A DNA stretch of 64,000 nucleotides. Source: Antedon mediterranea. Its lineage: Eukaryota; Echinodermata; Crinoidea; Comatulida; Antedonidae. How positions within the stretch are numbered: position 1 is the first letter of the stretch; each line of letters begins with the position of its first letter. A model generated the notes under the pieces. That model saw only the letters and a program-made list of their open reading frames with translations, searched no databases and was not told where the DNA came from. Positions 10,465 to 24,200 of this stretch are shown here, in pieces. Position numbers and translations under genes: made by a program. Where the stretch lies: contig NC_092670.1 in NCBI RefSeq assembly GCF_964355755.1, positions 5,047,001-5,111,000 of the forward strand, in the 5' to 3' direction.

Positions 10465-13400
10465 ATGAATGATCAGGATCCCGAATCGACTATCAAAAGT
10501 AAGTATATCATCATCATTTCTAAAGCCTCATTTCACTCTTAGCCCACTATAATGATTTGTATGTATAGATATGTGATTGATATTTAAATTGTGTATAGGA
10601 ATATTATTATATTAGTTACGCATACTCATACAAAAGGTGTTCCACTCGACTGCACTACACTACTGACCTTCAATTATATGTATTTATTCTTGAATAGAAT
10701 TCACCCGAATTGAACGCAATAGTACTAGGCTAGACAGAAAGCATTTTTTTTATTGAAAAACCTAAAAATTCATGTACTGTATTTCATTTTATACAAACAA
10801 CGTAGGCCTACTATATATATAGGCCTATGCCATGCCTATACTTAGTATAATATGCCCTACTAATAGGCCATTTACACGAAACGGAAGACATTATTCTTCG
10901 ATGATGAAAAACAACGCTGGGCAGGGAATATGAAATAGTAAGGACACCATATTAATATGGCGCGCCAAGCTGTCATTTATTCAAGCAATAGAGATATCTT
11001 AGTTTTAAATAGAGATATCTTAGTTTCAAATAGAGATATCTCTATTAACAGAGACATCTCTATTAAAAACTAAGATATCTTAGTTTAAAACTAAGATATC
11101 TCTATTTAAAACTAAGATATTGTAATAGAGATATCTCTATTAATAGAGATATCTCTATTAAAAACTAAGATATCTTAGTTTTAAATAGAGATATCTTAGT
11201 TTTTAATAGAGATATCTTAGTTTTAGTAGAGATATCTCTATTAATAGAGATATCCTAGTTTTAAACTAAGATATCTTAGTTTTAAACTAAGATATTTTTA
11301 TTTCCGAATAAATGACAGCTTGGCGCGCCATATATTAATACAAAACCGTAACTTCTTAACGGAGGGTCGAATGAGAAAAGAAAATTGTAAAGAATGGCTT
11401 AGATGAATATAAAAAAAGGAAAATTCAAAAAATGTTCTTGAACTCCTAAAATCAAACGAAAAAAGGATATACAGTGTTGAAGCACGCTGTTTTACCGCGG
11501 TGTTTTATCAATTTTCCCCGTTGGATTTTAAGCGATAAAAACAATCTTTTAGGCTAATCTTTTAGGAACATTTTACAGTACAAAATTTGCTCGCCGTGCT
11601 ATGTTATTTCTGTTGGTTACGCTTCCCTGCACAACATTGTCATCGATCGAAGATGTCTTCCGTTTTGTGTAAAGGCCTATTGAAACACGTAGGAGGTATA
11701 GGAATTAGGCTATTTTAGGTTATAAAACAAGAGGTATTGGTTCCCATACTGTGTTGGATGGATTGGGGCCATTGGCCCATTGTTTCCACTTGAGCTATAG
11801 TATTTTCCAATTAAAACAGCATACTACAATAGTACAATGAATATTCAGTTTGATAAAGATCTCGATAATTATTTTTTCTGGTAGTACTTAATTATTTGTT
11901 CTTATTTATATTAAATAAACTTTTAGAAGAAGAATTGTTCAAATCTACACCTGTTCGGGCGCCAAACCCAAAGAAAGTTGAAGAGCTTGCCAAACGCATA
12001 GGAGTTGATCTTAGTGAAACTGAAGTACAGACGTATTGCGAGTTAATGAAATCGTCTTTACAATGTTTTGCCGAAATTGAGAAGATACCCGAGCCTACCC
12101 TCCCGGTGAAGTATCCACGTCTTCCAGGATATAGACCCTCTTCAGCAGAGAATCCTCATAATGCTTGGTAAGAATCTGGAAAAGATTTGAATTAGTATGG
12201 AAAGAAAGTAAGAAATTGTCCTTATTTCCGATCGCCTCATAAATGTACGATCAGTTTTTAAATATCATGCATGGTAGATGACATTGGACGTCCTATGCTA
12301 TGTGGATCGACAGCGACAGTGAAAAGCTGAATTTCAAATAAATTACATCAGAGTTAAATGTTAAACCGTATTTTTGTTTCATATGAATGTAAGGTACTGG
12401 AAAACAAACATCCATGGTGCGCCAGATGGTATTTTAAAAGGTAAAAAAGTAGCCATCAAAGACAATGTTGCCGTCTATGGTGTTCCTATGATGGGTGGCT
12501 CGTGGGTACTTGAAGGATATGTACCAGAATTCGATGCGACTGTGGTGACCCGAATTCTCGATGCAGGTTAGTGTTAAATAAATATTTTTAAACAGTAATC
12601 TAAACTTGTATGGAACCCGAACAGTTTAAAAACTAAACGATATTATCCGCGTTGAGAAATTTCAAATCTATTTTTTATAAGATAACATTAGGTTGAACTA
12701 CCTACAGTAAAAACTCAAAAAATATTCAACCATTTTAGAAGAAATTAAGTTTTTTCGTAGTTATTTCTGTTACATTATTATAATTAGGTACAACATACAC
12801 CATAAAACCTCGAAAAGAAGCCCACATGCTTCTTTTTTTAGGATCCTTGGATGGGCTTCTTTCCGAGATGGAATTCTTTTCATAATTACCTTTCCAAACC
12901 ATAGGGCTTCTTTTCGAGATGAGCTTCTTTTCAAAACCCCCAGTGGGCTTATTTTCGAGGTTTTCGGTATCTGAAAATCATGCCAGTAGCTGAGCTTAAT
13001 ACTCTTAGGTGGGCTAATAAAGGGAAAGGCTGTCTGTGAAGATTTCTGTCTGTCTGGAAGTAGTTTCTTTGGAGCAAGAGGACCAGTTTTAAACCCTACT
13101 AACCCTACGTGTGATGCCGGTGGATCAAGTTCTGGTAGTGCAGCACTGGTTAGTATGTTTTACACCATTATGTTCTAGTTCGATCTAAAGGCACTGCAAT
13201 GGTAAGGTAATGCTTGGTCCCCACAGCAACGCAACGTAATGAAACCTAGTACGCAGCGTAAAGCGTGGTTCCCACTAGCGACGCAACACAAGGATGTAAC
13301 GCAAGGCAAGTGAATTGACCAATCACAAGCGATGACTTATTATATATTATAACTTCGCTGGTCATTGGTTAAAACGCTTGCGTTGCGTTTACGTCCTTAC

Positions 13401-16400
13401 GTTACGTTCTAGTGGGAACCAAGCTTAAGAAAATGCCCTTCAAATTAATTGTGTTTGCCTCCGCCTCCTGCGTGAAATCAATCTGCGATGTTTGCAGCAT
13501 GCACTGTTGCGTCGTTGATTCCCTTGTGATTACGCAATACAGCACAGCACTTTGCGTCGACACGTCGCTGCGTTGCGTTTTAGTGGGAATCGTAAGCATT
13601 TATCATCACAAACATTTATTTTTGTGTTATTTCTTTTGTGGGGACAGCCCACTTTTATTGCATGAAGATTTGTTTACTTATTTATATATTATAAGGTTGC
13701 GTCAGGTGAGGTGGATATGGCTATTGGTGGTGATCAGGGTGGTTCTATTCGTCTTCCATCAAGCGTTTGTGGTGTCGTCGGACTAAAACCAACCTTTGGA
13801 CTTGTGCCATATACTGGAGCGCAGTGTATTGAGACTACAGTTGATCATCTTGGTCCGATAGCGAAGACAGTATCTGACTGCGCACTATTATTGGAAGTAA
13901 GGAAAATATAGAACACTTTACTTAGTGGTCACCGACATTAAGAAAGAAATGAAATGATTAAGTCAAATAATTTTAATTTTTGTTTTTATTAGGCGATTGC
14001 TGGATATGATGATGGGTTGGATCCCAGACAGAATGAGGCTAAAATAAAACCTATACAATATTCAAAAGAGGTATGACGTCTGATTTTTACTCATTGGAAT
14101 GATCAGTCGCTTTTAATTTGTAAAGTACGTATGTCCGCGTACACCATGCGTTCCGCCATATTGAATCAGTGTTGTATGAAGGCAATCTTGTTAGATTGCC
14201 TTGGTTGCATCATGGGTTGCATGGTGCCAACAAATTATGAACGATTTTAAATACAACCTAATTATTTTATTTTGCAGTTGGAAATTACTAATTTAATTAA
14301 AATTGGTATTCTGAAAGAGGGGTTTGACCACAAGGAGTCAGATCCAAGAGTTACCGAGTTGATTAAAAATGAAGCTGCAAAATTAGCTGGTGATCGTTTA
14401 CTTTTACAGAATGTATCTGTGCCGATGCATAAAGATGGTAAAGTAAAACTTCTGTCTGCCACTGACGACACAATAATATACACTTAGCACATGCATGATG
14501 ACTGGACGTCTAAATTCTGGTACAAAACATAAATTTGTGATCTGATCGTCTCGCTATGTGACCAATCAGTCAACTACTAGTACTTTCGACTGTCTTCGAC
14601 CAATACATCTGAATACAACCAACTGACGTTAATAATTTTCATGAAATTCAGAACAAATTATTTAAAAATGCACAATTATTGTTTGCAGGTACGAACATTT
14701 GGTTTTGCTTTGGATACAGAGGTCTTGCCGATACAATGATGCGGGGCTGCTGTAAGACATATTAATATTATTGTTTAAATTAATAAATAAATTGGGGAAT
14801 TCAGCGTAACTTTGAAGCGTTGATTGATTTGGTATGGCGTGGGGAGGAAGAAGTGGTTGAAGCAAACAAACGCTGGTATTTAAGAAATTAAACATTATTG
14901 CAATTCCCGAACATAGATATCATTTTTTTATAATCTTGTCGATAGATATATTTATCAATATCAATAATATGTCAATTTATGACAAGTATGATGTGTGAAA
15001 TCACTCACATCTTCATGCTGTGTGGTGGTTGTTATGTTAAACTATATTTAATGAGGGTGTGCCATCCAGCTATTGCTGATCATTAGGGACCCTCAGAGGT
15101 TCACAAGACAAACATATACACAAGATGCTCTACATAAACAAAGTCTTATTACAAGTCTTTGGGAGTGGAGTAATTTGGTCCTTAGAAAAAATCCTGACAT
15201 GTGACGGGACTTGAACCCAGGACCCTTGGACTGGTAGACAAGCAACATAACCACCAAGCCACAACTCCACTCCAAACACCACTAAAGCTCTGACTACACT
15301 ATCAAACTAGTTTGACAAAAAGAAATGTGATGTGCCCTAACATGGTAATGATATACCCAAAAATGGTAGTGATATGACATCATCATGTCCATATGGGCAC
15401 ATCACATTTTTTTTCACATAAAGTTTGATAGTGTAGACAGAGCTTATGCCTTCACTGCCCTACATCCACAATATAGCTATTTAATCCACTGCGTTTTTAC
15501 AGCTGCCGGTGGTGGTTACAAGGGGTTTTACCCGACCAGTTTAATTGATGCTGTCGGCAGAGGAGTTCAGACACAAACAAACGATCTTTCTGGCACACTA
15601 AAGGTAAGTAATTCTTAGGCCTATAGTAATTTATAATGCGCTCGGCGTAAAGCTTAGTTTAAGTTTTATGCGTGACCGAAACGCTAGACAAGAGGAATAC
15701 GCACTACAGTACCTGTAAACGCTTGTGATAACTTTTCAGACTACACCATTTCAGAATATGTAGCGCAACACTTACCAGATTTTCTGACTGATCATGTATT
15801 TGTTGACGGCTTTATTTGTCGAATTTCGAGGCTACAGAGACAACTCAAATTTATCGCACTAATCACTCTCAATGTTGTCTTAAAAAAGACCAATGATCAT
15901 CAAACCTTTTTTGATACTCCTATAGCTTTGTTGGATGATTGGGGAGTACATGAAACACGAATATCGCGGAAGATATTACGGTAAAGCTCAGAATCTGAGA
16001 AGACTTTTGGTTGCAGAGTTCGACAAAGTCTTTCAAGAGGTCGACGTACTAGTGATGCCCACAATTCCATATCCTCCCAAAAAACTGCCGATAAACGATG
16101 CAGGACTACCAGGTTTGTGGTAATGTTGTTGTGACGTCTAGTCTTTTGTGGTACGCAGTGACTTATTTGCAAATTTTCCACCTGTGGGTTGGTGGAAATA
16201 GACGAGGTGGGGAGTGCCTGGCAGGAGGTTGTGCACATTGCACACACATGAATAAAGTGAATTGAAATTGTGAAATTTATTTGTTTCAGATCTGTTAGCA
16301 CAAGCATTCGGCCCCGTTACCAACACTATGGTTTTCAACACGACAGGTCATCCAGCCATAACCATCAATGCCGGCTATATTGACGGCCTACCAATCGGAA

Positions 16401-16492
16401 TGATGTTGGTTGGAAAGATGTTTGATGAAGTTACACTACTGAAGGTCGCTCGTGCGTATGAACAAATATCGAATGCCACAGCCTCTCAATAA
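10465..16492 (+). CDS. Amidase-signature serine hydrolase (complete, 11 exons, 526 aa)
   Basis: Exons 10465-10498, 11927-12167, 12394-12566, 13009-13148, 13696-13896, 13993-14070, 14278-14437, 14689-14751, 15503-15603, 15926-16112 and 16290-16492 join in one frame of 1581 bases. The protein hydrolyses an amide or related bond; the substrate cannot be read from sequence. Key motifs are [21 protein letters not shown] (about 107-127), the signature GGSSSGSA (187-194) and [13 protein letters not shown] (207-219). The triad is Lys114, cis-Ser189 and nucleophile Ser213; their spacing (99 and 24 residues) equals that of FAAH K142/S217/S241. C-terminal motifs YYPTSL-like (GFYPTSL), EVDVLVMPT and [10 protein letters not shown] fit the fold. 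The style of NAWYWKT and [13 protein letters not shown] is closer to microbial and fungal amidases than to vertebrate FAAH. No signal peptide or membrane segment. First exon is tiny; ATG context AACCATGA is good. Confidence 0.92.
10956..11332. mobile_element. MITE filled with GATATC palindromes, in amidase intron 1
   Basis: Terminal inverted repeats begin TATGGCGCGCCAAGCTGTCA and end with the exact complement; a TATTAA direct repeat flanks both ends (10950-10955 and 11333-11338). The interior alternates AATAGAGATATCTCTATT-type and AACTAAGATATCTTAGTT-type palindromes, about fifteen GATATC-centred units in all. No coding capacity. Confidence 0.85.
12797..12970. mobile_element. Short inverted-repeat element in amidase intron 3
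   Basis: Ends CACCATAAAACCTCGAAAAG and the complementary CTTATTTTCGAGGTTTTCGG enclose four variants of GGGCTTCTTTTCGAGATG. MITE-like, non-coding. Confidence 0.6.
13211..13595. mobile_element. MITE family A, one copy nested inside another, in amidase intron 4
   Basis: An inner copy (13259-13427) with ends GCGTGGTTCCCACTAGCGAC and the complement TCTAGTGGGAACCAAGC sits inside an outer, diverged copy that starts GCTTGGTCCCCACAGCAACG and ends CGTTGCGTTTTAGTGGGAAT. Other copies are at 47527-47709, 48468-48631 and 58729-58872. All are palindromic, about 145-185 bp, with internal TTGACCAATCAC and its inverse. Confidence 0.75.
15065..15275 (-). mobile_element. tRNA-derived SINE, in amidase intron 8
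   Basis: On the minus strand the head reads GTGGCTTGGTGGTTATG (A-box-like), then GGGTTCAAGTCCC (B box), typical of a tRNA-derived RNA polymerase III promoter. The body follows for about 120 bases. A 60-codon ORF here is a by-product of the repeat. Confidence 0.65.
15283..15446. mobile_element. MITE, family B, upstream of amidase exon 9
   Basis: Full-length copy, TAAAGCTCTGACTACACTAT to ATAGTGTAGACAGAGCTTA, with central inverted CCATATGGGCACATC arms. It ends 56 bases before amidase exon 9. Confidence 0.8.
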
Positions 16493-18035
16493 TAATTATT
16501 ATCAATGAAAAATGTCAGAAATATAGAAAATAAGCGCACAATACAGTAAGCTTATAAATTTGTTCCATATATTAGTAAAAGTATATGCTATACCTATATA
16601 TATTATAATATTTATGTAACTGATGTAATCGTCGTTGATGGTATGCTAATACCTGGAATGATTTGCATAAAATGCCATGTGACATTGGCGTACGTTTGTA
16701 AAAACTATGCCAGTATAAAGCTAAAGCTCTGTCTGCACTATCAAAAAAAGTGTGATGTGCCAAAATATGATAACAATACGATGTCATCGTGTCCATATAC
16801 GGGCACATTTTTTTGTCACATAAAGTTTGATAGTGTAGACATAGCTTTAATGTTGCGATTGATACATGTTATGTTGTACTATAGATTTAGAAGTTATAGA
16901 ACAAATCATCAATATTTTAGCATGATTAAGCCCCCTTCTGTGTCCTTGCATGTGTTATCTCAAGAAGTGGCCAGTGAGGCTGATGTTATAATTATAAAAA
17001 TGATGTGCTAAATCAACATTATTTCTATCTTTGAATTATACTGTATATATTCAAATCAATTAGTTTTTCAAGTTTTAAACATTTATTTACAGAATCTGAC
17101 ATCTGCAATAAAATGATATCAAAGTTTGAAGGCAGATGAAGTAAAATATCTTGTGTTGGGCGAACATTAAAAAAATAAATGATAATGAATAGGACATATA
17201 AAAAAGAATTACAAAAAATAATAATAATTAGTTTATACATCCAAATTGAATGGAATGTAAATTGATCATTTTAAAATGGCCTACGGGGAGTGTTTCACCA
17301 AAATGTATCGGATTTTTTCAATACGCTGTGGAAGATGTTACATATAGGTGCTTTCGCAGTTTGTTGGCCAGCATGTTTCCATAAATGAACGACTGCTCCC
17401 AGCTTTCTGTAAGGTGTTATAAGGTCTTTGCACAACACCTTTAGCATATCATGTGAACCAAGCTGCACCTCATATCACTTTGATACTAATGTACCAACAT
17501 TTTCCGAAAACTATTGTTGTTTAATTCTGTTAAAAAAAACCATTTTTATGGTAACTCCTTGATACCTTCTTTATACTTATCACAAATTAATTTACCAGAG
17601 ATGCATCACATATTCTAACTACTAATCAAATGCAATTATGTAGTGAATACAGAAACAACTTTCTAAAAAACAGCATTTTGATTTAGAGAGTTTGAAAAAT
17701 CTTTAATCTTTAACCAACATTTGGGAGATTTTTTTCATATTAGGGAGATTGGAAAAAAATTCGGGAGGCTTCCGGAGGAATCGGAAGGGTTGGGATGTCT
17801 AATTTTATGGCCATTTTTAGTTTTGCATATTCGTTCTCTGTCAGTGCTTCCAGTTACTTGAAAAACCAGAGTACATACATAAAATAAAATTATTTTTTGA
17901 TATTTTCAAGAGCCATAATATAAATTTCCAAAAAACAAATTTCGCAAAAAACTTTAATATTTTGCAGACATTAAAACTTTTCAAAAACCTATAGGAATCC
18001 TCCAAACAGATCTTCTTACCTGTAGTGTCAAGAGT
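16493..18035. other. Spacer between convergent amidase and ADAT2
   Basis: Should contain both 3' UTRs. No strong polyadenylation signal was identified for either gene. It holds a MITE family B copy at 16722-16850. The ORFs at 16572-16808 and 16643-17011 run through that repeat and are not genes. Confidence 0.6.
16722..16850. mobile_element. MITE, family B
   Basis: TAAAGCTCTGTCTGCACTAT at the left, ATAGTGTAGACATAGCTTTA at the right; lies 230 bases after the amidase stop codon. Confidence 0.75.
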
Positions 18036-21100
<3,065 letters not shown>

Positions 21101-21235
21101 GTTTTTCGTTCCATTTTTGGTGATATAAAAAGTCTAAAAAGTTGAAAAATTAAAGGTCCTTTATCAACATTGAGGGCGCACCGGCAAATAAACAACAACA
21201 ATGTGATTTTTTCAACATTACCTTATTTGATCAGA
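21101..21235. promoter_or_regulatory. Shared ADAT2/UNC45 bidirectional promoter interval
   Basis: Only 135 bases separate the two divergent start codons. The interval must hold both 5' leaders unless either has an upstream non-coding exon. No TATA box is visible on either strand, as is usual for bidirectional housekeeping promoters. Confidence 0.65.
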
Positions 21236-24200
21236 ATGGCGACAGAAAATGGGGTAAGTTTATAACTTTTTAACTACGTTAACAACAACCCAAATTAAAA
21301 TGTTGTCAATAACAAAACCATGGTTATTATTAATAAACATTACAGTGTAGTTGACAATTTAGTTTGTAGTAGAGCATATTGCCGTTTGTTGTTAGCCTAC
21401 TAGGCCTATCCTCCTACCTAGCTCTCGCCTTTCCACGACGGTCGTGGGAAGGTGCGTAGGCGTTTCTGTGGTTTATACGAAGCAAGTAAACCTAGTCAGG
21501 CCTAGGATTTTGGTACCCAAACAATCTGTTAAGAACACTGCCATTGTTTAAGGGCCAACATTTTGTATTGTTGATCCAAGGTGATCATCAGATCCTGCAA
21601 TGTATAGTGTCACTTAATTAAGTGGAAGATTCTGGAAACTGAGTTAGGAATTCCAGACATTCCATCCACCAAGGCAACCTGAAACAATGTAAAGATGCTC
21701 GTTCTTGCTTGAGACACCAGAGCATGAGTGTGTACTTGACTTATGAAGAGCTGATGAATGCTAGAATCCTTGAGGCAAATCTTTGTATGCAGTTTTTCAC
21801 CATCTAAATAAATTTATAGACGGACTGAGAGACAATATCTACTGTAGTGTAGTGTAATTTTTTTTTCTTGTCAACATTATTTGGATAACATCCTATCGAA
21901 TTAAATATGAAGGTAAGCATGTATGTAGGATTGTGTATATTTTGTTTGTTATTTAGGATGTGCTGTGACGATGATACAAATTTTACAATGATTTAGAATT
22001 GTAAAATAAACATTTGTTTTCTTATTATTATCACTTGTTCTCCTTCCACCAACTCACCCCTCTCCAAAAACACCCCTCTCCAAAAACAAAATAATACTGT
22101 TAAATAAAAAAAAATTCCCTTGACGTTGAATTATTTTACTAATTCCTACTGTATGAGGAACAATTTTTCAAAATATTTCTGATTTAATGAAATAAGATAT
22201 AATAATAATTAATACATTTTCTTTAGGTTTCGGAAACATTGCATATTAAGCAAGAGGGCAATGATTTCTTCAAGGCTGGCAAGTATGATGAAGCCCTAGC
22301 ATGCTACACACAGGCACTTAAGCTAAGCCCAGCTGGCAGCAAAGACAAGGCAGTGTTTTATAAGAATAGGTCTGCTTGTCATCTGAAACTGGAGAATTAT
22401 GGTAAAGCCGCGCAAGATGCCTCATCAGGTATTGTAAAAATATTTTAAAAAAAGATTGGGCCTACAGTAGTTAATGGAAAAGAAAAGCATTTGTAATTAT
22501 TGCGAAACCCGTTGTTTACACTTAATTGCTTTAATATACTGTATTAAATTTTAGTAAAATTGTTATTCTGTTCATTTTAACTTCTTTTACGTACAGTAGC
22601 TCAAGTGAGTACTTGTTAAATTTATTATATAATACAATTTAATATTTATTATGAAATAAAGTTTTTATTATTTTTAGGCTTTGTTCTTTATTCCCTGAAA
22701 TCTCGCCTCACAAGAAATGAGCATTCTGTTTTCTAACTTAGTATTATTCTTCAATATTCATTATTAATATTTCCAGGGAGGGTATACATTGGATATGCCA
22801 CCTTGCAGTCTGTGATTGAATGTCCTATGTGACACCGACAAACATAAAAATATCTAACTTGAATCTTTACTTTAGCTTTAGATATTGAGCCTGCAGACGT
22901 GAAGGCACTTTTCCGTAAGTGTCAAGCACTTGAGAAGCTTGACAAGCATACAGAAGCTTACAAAGAAGCACGTAGGCTTCAGCAACTTGACCCAAAGAAC
23001 ACGGCAGTACAAAGCCTGCTACAACGTCTAACTGTACATATTTCACAAGTAGTAAGAATTTATGTACATATTTGTTGTTTGTGTGTGTTTTCGAAAACAG
23101 GACTTGAATCCATAACCTGCTGATCACTAGTCCAGTAACATTTTCTTTTTTGAAAGAGCTATAATGTAGTTTCACAAGTCCATGTCTTTGTATGTCTAGA
23201 GCAAGAATCTAGGGCAAGCAATCTGTAAGTGTAACCTAAGGTTGGGTTCTACTCATGCATCCAGTAATGACCACATTTTGGAATCAATCAGATTGGTTCC
23301 AAATACTGATACAGCATTTTGAATACCAGAAAAAGAAATTTTGAACTAGTAGTGTTACAATATTAGTGTATTAATTTATATTTTTTTACTTGCAGGCCCA
23401 ACAAACTGCAAAAACAGATAACAAAGTGTCTTCCATGTTTACTACTTTATCAAGATCAGAGGCAGATGGTGAAACAAGAAAACAGGTAAACCAATTCAAG
23501 CAACATACAGTTTGAATTAAAGACCTCTTATTTGTATTTAAATAAAGTTAAAAATTGATTCGCAATTAATTATTTTATGTTAATTCATATCCAGGCAGCA
23601 AATAACTTGATTGTTCTGGCCAGGCAACCGGCAGGTGCTGAAAAGATATTTCAAGAGAATGGAGTCTTTAAACTACAAAGGTATCTTGATGATCCTGATG
23701 AGGAACTTGTTGTGGCAGTTCTTAGAGTCTTCTCCTGCCTTTGTACAGGGCACCAATCAAGAGTAAGATGTTTTTTTGTTCAAGTGTAGTGTTGCATCCG
23801 TTTTGAAATAAAGTTGTTATTATTAGTATTACTATTGTAGATTCATCATGATTTTTCTGTAATGTAAGTTTAGTTGAAGGATTTAATTTTTCTTACTGCA
23901 CATTAAACAAAAAAAATTAGAGAAGTGAGAACTATTGTATAACCGTTTATGCTGTCTTTGATGAAAATAATATTGGTTTAAATCCAATCTGTTAACGATA
24001 TGATCAATAAAAACAATAAATCGTTTATCGCTATGATATGATTTCTCTTACTAATACTAAACTAATATTATTTACATCAAAGGCAGCATAGATCTATGAT
24101 GAAAACTTCTAATGCATACTGTATATTGATCAAGTTTTTGTCGATTATTAAATGCCAGGAAAACATAACGTTTTGCATAGGCACACAAGCTGCTAATTGT

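Noticed and set aside
13402-13786. 65- and 124-codon ORFs
   Set aside because: They run through the nested MITE and overlap amidase exon 5 in the wrong frame.
15093-15275. 60-codon minus-strand ORF
   Set aside because: Translation of the tRNA-derived SINE head and body.
15900-16341. 135- and 67-codon minus-strand ORFs
   Set aside because: Antisense shadows of amidase exons 10 and 11.
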